Shown: positions 32,144 to 39,614 of the stretch, in pieces
How positions within the stretch are numbered: position 1 is the first letter of the stretch
Layout: the number at the start of each line of letters is the position of its first letter
Assembly (NCBI GenBank): GCA_902766435.1
Contig: CACXDM010000162.1
Span: 1 to 39,614, forward strand
Direction of reading: 5' to 3'
DNA length: 39,614 nucleotides
From: an uncultured Erysipelotrichaceae bacterium
GTDB lineage: Bacteria > Bacillota_I > Bacilli_A > Erysipelotrichales > Erysipelotrichaceae
Program-made: the position numbers and the translations under genes
Notes under the pieces: generated by a model
Seen by the model: the letters and a program-made list of their open reading frames with translations, nothing else
Told to the model about the DNA's origin: nothing
Database searches by the model: none

Positions 32144-32160
32144 GACGGAAGGAGAAGCAG

Positions 32161-32661
32161 ATGAAAAAAGCAGCGATCATTATGGGCAGTGACAGTGATC
32201 TCAAGGTCATGTCTGCTGCGGCAGGTGTTCTGGAAGATTACGGAATACCGTATGAAGTACACATTTACTCAGCGCACCGCACACCAGAGGAAACAGCAGC
32301 CTTTGCGGCAGCCGCAAAAGACAACGGATTCGGTGTAATTATTGCCGGAGCGGGAATGTCGGCAGCGCTTGCGGGTGTTCTGGCAGCGCATACCGTACTG
32401 CCGGTAATCGGCGTACCGCTGAAGTCTTCGGTGTTTGACGGAATGGACGCACTCCTTTCGACAGTCATGATGCCGCCCGGAATTCCGGTGGCTTCAGTTG
32501 CGGTCAACGGAGCGAAGAACGCGGCGCATCTCGCAGCCCAGATTCTTGCGGTGGGGGATGAAGCGCTGGCAGAGAAGATTGCCTCCGTGAAGAAGGCGCA
32601 GAAGGAAGCGGTTCTGCAGAAGGACGCATCCGTAATGGAAAAAATGAAGGAATACAGATGA
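32161..32661 (+). CDS. purE: N5-carboxyaminoimidazole ribonucleotide mutase
   Basis: PurE converts N5-CAIR to CAIR in IMP synthesis. The 166-residue product has the class I features MGSDSDLKVM (about 8-17), YEVHIYSAHRTPEE, IIAGAGMSAALAGVLA and the PVIGVPLKSS loop followed by GMDALLSTVMMPPGIPVASVAV. No purK is in the window, although class I enzymes usually depend on it, so purK would have to lie elsewhere. The ATG follows a ggaaggag SD just after the leader terminator. purM follows in the same operon. Confidence 0.96.
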   Translation: MKKAAIIMGSDSDLKVMSAAAGVLEDYGIPYEVHIYSAHRTPEETAAFAAAAKDNGFGVIIAGAGMSAALAGVLAAHTVLPVIGVPLKSSVFDGMDALLSTVMMPPGIPVASVAVNGAKNAAHLAAQILAVGDEALAEKIASVKKAQKEAVLQKDASVMEKMKEYR

Positions 32662-32675
32662 CGGAGAGTGACGCA

Positions 32676-33719
32676 ATGGGAAAAAGCTACAGTGAGAGTT
32701 ACAAGGCAGCAGGCGTTGATGTCGTGGCCGGATATCAGTCGGTTGATCTGATGAAGGAACATGTCGCGCGTACGCACGTACCGGGTGTGATGGATACAAT
32801 CGGCGGCTTCGGCGGACTGTTCGCGCCGGATATGACGGGAATGGAAAAACCTGTCTTCGTTTCGGGTACGGACGGTGTCGGAACCAAGATCAAACTGGCG
32901 TTTATGCTGAATAAACATGACACAGTGGGAATTGACTGTGTGGCCATGTGTGTGAATGATGTCATCTGTGCCGGCGCAAAGCCGCTGTTCTTCCTGGATT
33001 ATATTGCCTGCGGGAAGAACTATCCGGAGAAGATTGCGGAGATTGTCAGCGGTGTGGCGGAAGGCTGTGTTCAGGCTGGCTGCGCCCTGATCGGCGGTGA
33101 GACAGCGGAACATCCGGGTCTGATGCCCGAGGATGAATATGACCTGGCAGGATTTACCGTCGGAATCGTTGATGAAAAGAAGATTCTGGACAAGGAGAAT
33201 GTGAAGGAAGGGGATGTCATTATCGGTCTGGCGTCTTCCGGCGTACATTCCAACGGCTTCTCTCTTGTCAGAAAGATATTCGATATTGAGATGAGCGATG
33301 AGATCAGCCGCTATTCCGAAGAGCTCGGCAGACCGCTCGGTGAAGTTCTTCTGACACCGACGAAGATCTATGTCAAGCCTGTTCTGAAGCTTCTTGAGGA
33401 AGTGAATGTTCATTCCATCGCCCATATCACGGGCGGCGGTTTCCATGAGAACCTGCCCCGGGCATACGGAAAGAACCTGAACGCGAGAATCAGAAAAGGA
33501 AGCTGGGAAGTACTGCCTGTCTTCCGGCTGATTCAGGAAAAGGGACAGATTCCGGAACATGACATGTTCAATACCTTCAATATGGGTATCGGCATGGTTG
33601 TGATCGTCAGTCCTGAGGATCAGGAAAAGGCATTGGCGTCACTTCGTTCTTCCGGTGTTGAGGCATCGGTGATCGGTGTGATGGAAGCGGGCGATCATTC
33701 GGTTGTATTCGAGGGTTAG
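32676..33719 (+). CDS. purM: Phosphoribosylformylglycinamidine cyclo-ligase
   Basis: PurM (AIR synthetase) closes the imidazole ring of AIR with ATP. From ATG 32676 the product has 347 residues, the normal length, and begins MGKSYSESYKAAGVD like family members; a ggagag SD lies seven bases upstream. ATG 32658 overlaps the purE stop but adds six residues without an SD. Motifs: SGTDGVGTKIKLAF, CVNDVICAGAKPLFFLDY, ALIGGETAEHPG, GLASSGVHSNGFSLVR and HITGGGFHENLPR. purN starts three bases after the stop. Confidence 0.97.
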   Translation: MGKSYSESYKAAGVDVVAGYQSVDLMKEHVARTHVPGVMDTIGGFGGLFAPDMTGMEKPVFVSGTDGVGTKIKLAFMLNKHDTVGIDCVAMCVNDVICAGAKPLFFLDYIACGKNYPEKIAEIVSGVAEGCVQAGCALIGGETAEHPGLMPEDEYDLAGFTVGIVDEKKILDKENVKEGDVIIGLASSGVHSNGFSLVRKIFDIEMSDEISRYSEELGRPLGEVLLTPTKIYVKPVLKLLEEVNVHSIAHITGGGFHENLPRAYGKNLNARIRKGSWEVLPVFRLIQEKGQIPEHDMFNTFNMGIGMVVIVSPEDQEKALASLRSSGVEASVIGVMEAGDHSVVFEG

Positions 33720-33722
33720 CAT

Positions 33723-34331
33723 ATGGTGAATATTGCTGTACTTGTTTCGGGCGGCGGAACAAATCTTCAGGCACTGATCGATGCTGAACAGGCAGGAAAG
33801 ATTCCCCACGGAAAGATTACGCTTGTTCTTGCGTCCAATCCGAAGGCATACGCGCTGGAAAGAGCGGCGAAAGCCGGGATTCCGACTGCTGTGGTCAGCC
33901 GGAAAGTATATCCTGATCAGGATGCGTATGATCAGGCAATCGTGAATGAACTGAAGAAAAATGATACAGATCTGGTGATCCTGGCCGGTTTCCTGAGTAT
34001 TCTCGGAAGCACGGTGATCCGGGCTTATCCCGACAGGATCATCAACATCCATCCTTCTTTGATTCCTTCCTTCTGCGGCAAGGGATTCTATGGCCTGAAG
34101 GTCCATGAAGCCGCATTGGAGAAGGGCGTTAAGGTTACCGGAGCCACGGTGCATCTGGTCAATGAGATTCCGGACGGCGGAAAGATTCTGCTGCAGAAAG
34201 CAGTGGAAATCGAAGACGGTGATACGCCGGAAGTTCTGCAGAGAAGGGTAATGGAACAGGCAGAATGGATACTGCTGCCGAAGGCGGCGGAGATGATGGC
34301 TGAAAAGATCAGCGCTGAGGAGGAAAAATGA
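33723..34331 (+). CDS. purN: Phosphoribosylglycinamide formyltransferase (GART)
   Basis: PurN transfers the formyl group of 10-formyl-THF to GAR. The 202-residue product has the substrate-phosphate loop VSGGGTNLQALID, the catalytic Asn/His region INIHPSLIPSF (N and H in NIHPS), and VTGATVHLVNEIPDGGKILLQ, where the Asp is the third catalytic residue. The type is folate-dependent and not the formate-dependent PurT. Its stop overlaps the next start by four bases (ATGA). Confidence 0.96.
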   Translation: MVNIAVLVSGGGTNLQALIDAEQAGKIPHGKITLVLASNPKAYALERAAKAGIPTAVVSRKVYPDQDAYDQAIVNELKKNDTDLVILAGFLSILGSTVIRAYPDRIINIHPSLIPSFCGKGFYGLKVHEAALEKGVKVTGATVHLVNEIPDGGKILLQKAVEIEDGDTPEVLQRRVMEQAEWILLPKAAEMMAEKISAEEEK

Positions 34332-35044
34332 AAGCAGTAAACGTATTTGACTATCTGAAGGAAAATGAATATCCGGGCAGAGGCATCGTGATCGGAAAGA
34401 CACCCTGCGGAAAGAAGATCCGGATCGGCTACTTCATCATGGGAAGAAGTGAGAACAGCAGAAACCGCATCTTTACCGAGGAAGGAAAGGGCATCCGCAC
34501 AGAGGCATTCGATCCTTCAAAGATGGTTGATCCTTCGCTGATCATTTATTCTCCCGTACGTGTATATGAAGATACGACAATCGTCACCAACGGTGATCAG
34601 ACGGACACCGTTTATGATTACCTGGCGGAGGGAAAGTCATTCGAAGATGCTCTCCGGACGAGAACATTCGAACCGGATGCGCCGAACTATACGCCGAGAA
34701 TCTCCGCTGTTGTCAAGGGCGCAGGCTATTCAATGTCGATTCTCAAGAGTGCTGATGGTGATCCCGCTTCGGCATACAGACAGTTCTTTGACTATGCGGA
34801 TGAGCTGCCGGGATTTGGTCATGTGATTCATACATACCGGGAAAACGGAAATCCGATTCCTTCGTTTGAAGGAGAACCCGTTCTCTTTGAAATGGTTAAG
34901 GAACCCTTCGACGCATTCAGTGATCATCTCTGGGAAGCGCTGAATGAAGACAACAAAGTATCCCTGTTTACCAGATCCATCAATATTGAAACAGGTGAAA
35001 CTGAGACAAGAATCTATAACAAGAATGTGAAGGAGGCTGAATAA
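34328..35044 (+). CDS. PurO-type IMP cyclohydrolase
   Basis: A predicted IMP cyclohydrolase of the family first known from archaeal PurO, performing the last ring closure (FAICAR to IMP). The 238-residue product starts KAVNVFDYLKENEYPGRGIVIG, then GYFIMGRSENSRNRIF and VYDYLAEGKSFEDAL, features of the IMP_cyclohyd-like family. In most bacteria this step is done by the N-terminal domain of bifunctional PurH; that domain is missing here, and the transformylase is the next gene, which strongly supports the assignment. The gene overlaps purN by four bases and the next gene by one (TAATG). Confidence 0.85.
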   Translation: MKAVNVFDYLKENEYPGRGIVIGKTPCGKKIRIGYFIMGRSENSRNRIFTEEGKGIRTEAFDPSKMVDPSLIIYSPVRVYEDTTIVTNGDQTDTVYDYLAEGKSFEDALRTRTFEPDAPNYTPRISAVVKGAGYSMSILKSADGDPASAYRQFFDYADELPGFGHVIHTYRENGNPIPSFEGEPVLFEMVKEPFDAFSDHLWEALNEDNKVSLFTRSINIETGETETRIYNKNVKEAE

Positions 35045-36216
35045 TGAAGGAACTCGAACTGAAATACGGATGTAATCCGAACCAGAAACCGTCAAGAATT
35101 TTCATGGAAGAGGGCGAACTGCCGATCAAGGTGCTGAACGGAAAGCCCGGTTATATCAACTTCATGGATGCATTCAACAGCTGGCAGCTTGTCAAGGAAC
35201 TCAAGGAAGCCACGGGTCTTCCCTCTGCCGCAAGCTTCAAGCATGTCAGTCCGGCGGGTGCTGCTGTCGGTCAGCCTCTGTCTGATGTTGAAAGACAGAT
35301 CTATTTTACGGGGGATATGGAACTCTCTCCCATTGCCAGTGCGTATGCCAGAGCAAGAGGCGCTGACAGAATGAGCTCCTATGGCGACTGGGCTGCGCTT
35401 TCCGATATCTGTGACAAGTCCTGCGCGCTGCTTCTCAAGCCGGAAGTATCCGACGGTGTCATTGCGCCGGGTTATACCGATGAGGCGCTTGCGATTCTGA
35501 AAGCGAAGAAAAAGGGCAACTACAACGTCATTCAGATTGATCCTGATTACGTACCGAATCCGGTTGAAAGAAAACAGGTATTCGGCATCACATTCGAACA
35601 GGGAAGAAATGAAATCAAGATTGATGATTCTCTTCTGACAAATATCGTTACCGAGTCCAAGGATCTGCCGGAACAGGCAAAGATCGATCTGAAGATTGCC
35701 CTGATCACACTGAAGTATACGCAGTCCAATTCCGTTGCCTATGCCAAGAACGGCCAGGCGATCGGTGTCGGCGCCGGACAGCAGTCCAGAGTACACTGCA
35801 CGCGTCTTGCCGGAAGTAAGGCAGACAACTGGTGGCTCCGTCAGAATCCGAAGGTTCTGAACCTGCCGTTCAGAAAAGACATCCGCCGTCCCGACAGAGA
35901 CAATACAATCGATGTATATATCTCGGATGATTATGATGATGTCCTCAGAGACGGTACCTGGGAGCTGTTCTTCACGGAAAAGCCGGAAGTCTTCACAAAA
36001 GAGGAGAAGAAGGAATGGATCGCGAAGAATACAGGTGTAGCGCTCGGCTCTGATGCATTCTTCCCGTTCGGTGACAATATCGAACGCGCCCACAAGAGCG
36101 GTGTATGCTATATCGCTCAGCCGGGCGGTTCCGTCAGAGATGACAATGTCATTGAAACCTGCAATAAGTACGGCATTACAATGGTCTGCAACGGCGTCAG
36201 ACTGTTCCATCACTGA
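35044..36216 (+). CDS. purH: AICAR transformylase, stand-alone form of the PurH C-terminal domain
   Basis: This 390-residue enzyme converts AICAR to FAICAR using 10-formyl-THF. It corresponds only to the AICAR transformylase part of PurH: LELKYGCNPNQKPSRIF at the start, the catalytic Lys-His in ASFKHVSPAGAAVG, LKYTQSNSVAYAKNGQAIGVGAGQQSRVHC, and DAFFPFGDNIERA near the end. The methylglyoxal-synthase-like cyclohydrolase domain of normal PurH is absent. It starts on the last base of the previous gene's stop, so the two halves of the pathway step are co-translated. Confidence 0.93.
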   Translation: MKELELKYGCNPNQKPSRIFMEEGELPIKVLNGKPGYINFMDAFNSWQLVKELKEATGLPSAASFKHVSPAGAAVGQPLSDVERQIYFTGDMELSPIASAYARARGADRMSSYGDWAALSDICDKSCALLLKPEVSDGVIAPGYTDEALAILKAKKKGNYNVIQIDPDYVPNPVERKQVFGITFEQGRNEIKIDDSLLTNIVTESKDLPEQAKIDLKIALITLKYTQSNSVAYAKNGQAIGVGAGQQSRVHCTRLAGSKADNWWLRQNPKVLNLPFRKDIRRPDRDNTIDVYISDDYDDVLRDGTWELFFTEKPEVFTKEEKKEWIAKNTGVALGSDAFFPFGDNIERAHKSGVCYIAQPGGSVRDDNVIETCNKYGITMVCNGVRLFHH

Positions 36217-36231
36217 TAACGGAGGTGAACG

Positions 36232-37509
36232 ATGAAGGTTCTGGTCATCGGTTCGGGCGGCCGTGAACATGCGGTCATCCGGAAACTGAAAGAAAATAAG
36301 GCAATTGACAAGATTATCTGCGCGCCGGGCAACGGCGGTATTTCGGCTGATGCGGAATGCCGGAATGTCAAGGCGACGGATCTTGAAGGAATGCTGGAAC
36401 TGGCATTGAAGGAAAAGGTGGATTTCTGTGTAGTTACACCGGATGATCCCCTGGCAATGGGAATGACGGATCTTCTCGAAGAAAACGGTATTCCCTGCTT
36501 CGGTCCCGTAAAGAAAGCGGCTGTTATCGAAGCTTCAAAAGCTTTTTCCAAGGAACTGATGAAGAAATACAATATTCCGACTGCTGCCTATGAGATCTTT
36601 GATGATCCGCAGAAAGCATTGGCATATATTGAAGAAAAGAATTCCTATCCGGCAGTCATCAAGGCGGACGGTCTGGCGCTTGGCAAAGGCGTTCTGATTG
36701 CGGAAGACCATGAAGCTGCCGTAAAGGCAGTCAGGGAACTGATGGTTGACAAGGCATTCGGGGCATCCGGAAACAAGGTTGTCATCGAGGAATTCATGAC
36801 GGGACCGGAAGTATCGGTTCTTGCCTTTACCGACGGGAATGTCATTTACCCGATGATTTCCTCCATGGATCACAAGCGGGCAAATGATAATGATGAAGGT
36901 CTGAACACCGGCGGCATGGGAACGATTGCACCTTCTCCTTTCTATACAAAGGAGACTGCGGAGATCTGTATGAAGACGATCTTCGTGCCGACAATGGAAG
37001 CCATGAACAAGGAAGGAAGAACCTTCCGCGGCTGTCTGTATTTCGGTCTGATGCTTACACCGGACGGACCTAAGGTTGTTGAATACAACTGCCGTTTCGG
37101 TGATCCTGAAACACAGGTTGTTCTGCCTCTTCTGAAGACAGACCTCTTTGATATCATGCGCGCTGTTCATGACGGAAAGCTTGCGGATATTGATATCGAA
37201 TGGTCGGATCTGTCGGCTGCGTGTGTCATTGAGGCCAGCGGCGGATATCCGGAAAGCTATCAGAAGGGTTATGAGATTTACGGCCTGGATGAAAACGGAC
37301 AGAAGGACGGTGTCATTGTCTATCATGCCGGAACGAAGAAGGAAAACGGAAAGTACTATACAAACGGCGGAAGAGTGCTCGGAATCACCGCTCTTGGTGA
37401 AACACTGGGAGAAGCGCTTGACCGTTCGTACGCTGCGGTAAAGGAGATCGGTTTCGAGAACATGCATTACCGCACGGATATCGGTAGAAAGCTGAGGGAG
37501 ATCAAATGA
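36232..37509 (+). CDS. purD: Phosphoribosylamine-glycine ligase
   Basis: PurD (GAR synthetase) joins glycine to phosphoribosylamine with ATP. The 425-residue product is an ATP-grasp enzyme: N-terminal VLVIGSGGREHAV, CAPGNGGI, AVIKADGLALGKGV (ATP-binding), VIEEFMTGPEVS, TGGMGTIAPSPFY and LYFGLMLTPDGPKVVEYNCRFGDPETQ (metal-binding Glu/Asn). Size is normal. A ggaggtg SD precedes the ATG. Its stop overlaps the purL start by four bases. Confidence 0.97.
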   Translation: MKVLVIGSGGREHAVIRKLKENKAIDKIICAPGNGGISADAECRNVKATDLEGMLELALKEKVDFCVVTPDDPLAMGMTDLLEENGIPCFGPVKKAAVIEASKAFSKELMKKYNIPTAAYEIFDDPQKALAYIEEKNSYPAVIKADGLALGKGVLIAEDHEAAVKAVRELMVDKAFGASGNKVVIEEFMTGPEVSVLAFTDGNVIYPMISSMDHKRANDNDEGLNTGGMGTIAPSPFYTKETAEICMKTIFVPTMEAMNKEGRTFRGCLYFGLMLTPDGPKVVEYNCRFGDPETQVVLPLLKTDLFDIMRAVHDGKLADIDIEWSDLSAACVIEASGGYPESYQKGYEIYGLDENGQKDGVIVYHAGTKKENGKYYTNGGRVLGITALGETLGEALDRSYAAVKEIGFENMHYRTDIGRKLREIK

Positions 37510-39614
37510 CGGTATACCGCTGTTTTGTGGAAAAGAAGACGGCATATGCAGTTGAGGCAAACGGCGTGCTGAATGACATGAAGGTTGTGCTCAGGAATGA
37601 CCATGTTAAATCTGTGCGTATTCTGAACCGGTATGACCTTGAGAATATTTCGCAGGAGGATTACCTGAACGCAAGATATACAATTCTCTCTGAACCGCAG
37701 GTTGATGATCTGTATGAAGAGACAGCACCTGCGCCGGCTGAGAATGAATGGGTTCTTGCGGTGGAGTACCTTCCGGGACAGTTCGATCAGAGAGCTGATT
37801 CCTGCGCCCAGTGTATTCAGCTTGCGGCAATGCACGAAAGACCGGAAGTACGCAGTGCGCGGGTCTATTACATCAGCGGTGAGCTGACGGATGATGACAA
37901 GCGTAAGATCAGGGAAGCCCTGATTAACCCGGTCGAGGCAAGGGAAGCAGCTCTGGCAAAACCGGAGACGATTTTCCAGAAGTATCCCAAGCCTGATCTG
38001 CCCGAAGTACTTGACGGATTTACCGCAATGGATGAAGGACAGAGAAAAGAACTGCATGACAATCTCGGACTGGCGATGGATCTGGCGGATCTTGCCTTCC
38101 TGCAGGGTTATTTCCGTGACACGGAAAAAAGAGATCCGACAATTACCGAAGTCAGAGTGATTGATACATACTGGTCTGATCACTGCCGTCATACGACATT
38201 CAATACGATTCTGGAAAACATCGAAATCGAACCGGAGTATATCCGGGAAACATATGAGAATTATCTTGAGCTGCGTAAGAAGGTCTATGCCGGAAAGAAG
38301 GAAAAGCCTGTTTCTCTCTGGGATCTTGCGACGATCGGCGCAAAGGCGCTGAAGATGAGCGGGAAACTGAAGGATATGGATGAATCCGAAGAGATTAACG
38401 CATGTTCGGTAAAGATTACGGTTGACGTGGATGGCGAGGATCAGGACTGGCTTCTGATGTTCAAGAATGAAACACATAACCATCCTACCGAGATTGAACC
38501 GTTCGGCGGCGCCGCTACGTGTCTTGGCGGAGCGATCAGAGATCCCCTGTCAGGCAGAAGCTATGTCTATCAGGCAATGAGAATCACCGGTGCGGCTGAT
38601 CCTCTTACACCGGTGGAAGATACGATGAAGGGCAAACTGCCTCAGCGTAAGATTGTTACAACGGCAGCTGCAGGATACAGTTCCTACGGAAATCAGATCG
38701 GTCTTGCGACCGGTCTTGTCCATGAACTCTATCATCCCGGTTATGTCGCAAAGCGTATGGAAGTCGGCGCTGTTCTCGGCGCTGCTCCGGCGGAAAATGT
38801 AGTCAGGGAAAGACCGAAGCCGGGTGACGTTGTCATTCTGCTCGGCGGCAGAACGGGACGTGACGGATGCGGCGGCGCAACGGGTTCATCCAAATCCCAT
38901 ACTGTTGAGTCACTGGAGACATGCGGAGCGGAAGTACAGAAAGGAAACGCGCCGGAAGAAAGAAAGCTGCAGAGGCTGTTCCGCAATCCGGAAGCTTCCC
39001 GTCTGATCAAGCGCTGCAATGACTTCGGAGCAGGCGGTGTATCCGTTGCGATCGGTGAACTGGCAGACGGACTTCATATCAATCTGAGCCTTGTGCCGAA
39101 GAAGTATGAAGGTCTCGACGGAACAGAACTGGCAATCTCCGAATCACAGGAAAGAATGGCGGTTGTGACAGCGAAGGAAGACGCTGAACATTTCATGCGT
39201 CTTGCGGACAGTGAGAACCTTGAATCGACAATCGTAGCGGAAGTGACGGAGGAAGCCCGTCTTGTCATGGAACTTGACGGTCATAAGATTGTGGATATTT
39301 CCCGTGCCTTCCTTGATACAAACGGCGCTGAACGCTATGCGGACGCAAAGATTGCGGCACCGGCGGAAGAAACATGCACTGATGAGCGTTCCTTTAAGGA
39401 AAAGATGGAAGCACTCGTATCCGATCTGAATGTCTGTTCCCAGAAGGGTCTTTCCGAAAGGTTTGACTCCACGATCGGCGCCAATACGGTACTGATGCCC
39501 TTTGGCGGAAAGACACAGCTGACACCCGAACAGGCGATGGTATGCCTGCTTCCGGTACTGAACGGAAATACGAAGACTTGTTCTGTCATGGGATGGGGTT
39601 TTGATCCGTATGTA
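37506..39614 (+). CDS. purL: Phosphoribosylformylglycinamidine synthase, large single-chain form (partial)
   Basis: FGAM synthase converts FGAR to FGAM with glutamine and ATP. The frame opens at ATG 37506 inside the purD stop (ATGA) and runs 703 codons to the window end without a stop. It has an N-terminal PurS-like region (residues 1-150), a linker, the signature TYWSDHCRHTTF (from residue 221), FKNETHNHPTEIEPFGGAATCLGG (from about 319) and a synthetase core with LLGGRTGRDGCGGATGSSKSH. An N-terminal PurS-like part and this spacing show the long type (about 1,200-1,300 residues) with a C-terminal glutaminase expected beyond the window, so separate purS and purQ are not required. Confidence 0.95.
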   Translation, partial: MTVYRCFVEKKTAYAVEANGVLNDMKVVLRNDHVKSVRILNRYDLENISQEDYLNARYTILSEPQVDDLYEETAPAPAENEWVLAVEYLPGQFDQRADSCAQCIQLAAMHERPEVRSARVYYISGELTDDDKRKIREALINPVEAREAALAKPETIFQKYPKPDLPEVLDGFTAMDEGQRKELHDNLGLAMDLADLAFLQGYFRDTEKRDPTITEVRVIDTYWSDHCRHTTFNTILENIEIEPEYIRETYENYLELRKKVYAGKKEKPVSLWDLATIGAKALKMSGKLKDMDESEEINACSVKITVDVDGEDQDWLLMFKNETHNHPTEIEPFGGAATCLGGAIRDPLSGRSYVYQAMRITGAADPLTPVEDTMKGKLPQRKIVTTAAAGYSSYGNQIGLATGLVHELYHPGYVAKRMEVGAVLGAAPAENVVRERPKPGDVVILLGGRTGRDGCGGATGSSKSHTVESLETCGAEVQKGNAPEERKLQRLFRNPEASRLIKRCNDFGAGGVSVAIGELADGLHINLSLVPKKYEGLDGTELAISESQERMAVVTAKEDAEHFMRLADSENLESTIVAEVTEEARLVMELDGHKIVDISRAFLDTNGAERYADAKIAAPAEETCTDERSFKEKMEALVSDLNVCSQKGLSERFDSTIGANTVLMPFGGKTQLTPEQAMVCLLPVLNGNTKTCSVMGWGFDPYV

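Larger units (their letters stand above)
31891..32160 (+). ncRNA. Structured leader of the purine operon, candidate riboswitch
   Basis: About 270 bases separate the CpXC terminator from purE. A perfect 12-bp long-range helix is possible between 31963-31974 (CCATGTTGAAAA) and 32078-32089 (TTTTCAACATGG), enclosing 103 bases with further short pairings (TCGTT with AACGA, 31975-31979/32035-32039). A terminator follows at 32116-32143. The 3' strand of the long helix can instead pair with the terminator's 3' arm (CATGGAA 32085-32091 with TTCCATG 32128-32134), giving an antiterminator. This is the logic of an OFF riboswitch. I do not see the purine, ZTP or PRPP aptamer consensus as I recall them. 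The promoter is probably near 31920-31950 (CATAAT at 31945) but is not clear. Confidence 0.5.

Noticed and set aside
32005-32160. ZTP (pfl) or guanine riboswitch in the pur leader
   Set aside because: A GCCGGGC run, a GTGACT and a TCTACC are present, but the paired conserved cores expected for either class could not be found in the right order and spacing.
32265-33560. A 431-codon open frame antisense to purE and purM
   Set aside because: It lies opposite two unmistakable purine genes, has no SD or family-like sequence, and arises from codon bias on the coding strand.
35092-36270. A 392-codon frame antisense to the AICAR transformylase gene
   Set aside because: The sense strand encodes a full, recognisable enzyme; the antisense product is rich in Arg, Leu, Ile and Cys without any domain.
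36535-38483. Two long antisense frames opposite purD and purL
   Set aside because: Same reasoning: no SD, no motifs, complete overlap with conserved enzymes.
1-39614. CRISPR arrays, insertion sequences, prophage genes, tRNA or rRNA genes
   Set aside because: I looked for regularly spaced repeats, transposase-like products, terminal repeats and clover-leaf sequence and saw none. Intergenic regions are short and mostly explained by terminators and promoters.

Overview
The window is a compact bacterial chromosome segment, about 46% GC by eye, with no mobile element, CRISPR array, tRNA or rRNA gene that I could find. TGA is an ordinary stop codon and purine-rich Shine-Dalgarno (SD) sites precede most genes. 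KtrAB-type potassium uptake, a CIRCE element and the gene families present point to a low-GC Gram-positive (Bacillota). The reduced ribosomal cluster (no rpmD between rpsE and rplO, no map between adk and infA), a PurO-type IMP cyclohydrolase beside a stand-alone AICAR transformylase, and a respiratory-type flavinylated reductase would suit an anaerobic gut lineage such as Erysipelotrichia or a relative. That placement is inference.

Layout: (1) 1-5620, the end of the spc operon and the alpha operon: rplR end, rpsE, rplO, secY, adk, infA, rpmJ, rpsM, rpsK, rpoA, rplQ, closed by a strong terminator. (2) 5631-10854, a phosphodiesterase-family enzyme, a lipoprotein, an ACT/UPF0210 pair, and an ECF-sigma-like protein fused to a membrane anchor and an extracellular SH3b domain. 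(3) 10925-16533 on the minus strand, a doubled DUF3320-type protein, then a potassium module read as ktrB, ktrA, a small membrane protein, a KdpD-like kinase and a KdpE-like regulator. Five TTTAA-type direct repeats with mostly 11-bp spacing precede ktrB. (4) 16661-19430, a LysR regulator divergent from a lipid-anchored FMN/FAD reductase, with a shared palindromic operator candidate. (5) 19485-22585, a CIRCE-controlled tandem of small heat shock proteins, an HU protein and a tandem of MgtC-like membrane proteins. (6) 22584-26537, a DUF4139 protein, a MerR regulator with a textbook 19-bp-spacer promoter, a zinc-ribbon membrane protein and a membrane-anchored GH25 lysozyme. (7) 26534-31890, a YigZ protein divergent from mutL-miaA-membrane protein, then a Bax-inhibitor-1 family protein and a CpXC protein. 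(8) 31891 to the end, a purine operon (purE, purM, purN, PurO-type cyclohydrolase, AICAR transformylase, purD, purL), nearly every junction overlapping, behind a leader built like a transcription-attenuating riboswitch.

The items most worth follow-up are the pur leader RNA (a 12-bp closing helix whose 3' strand can also pair with the terminator's 3' arm), a MutL whose C-terminal endonuclease metal-site motifs are all degraded, the membrane-tethered sigma-SH3b fusion, the direct-repeat promoter linking a KdpDE-type system to Ktr, and a flavinylated reductase without the usual fumarate-binding arginines.
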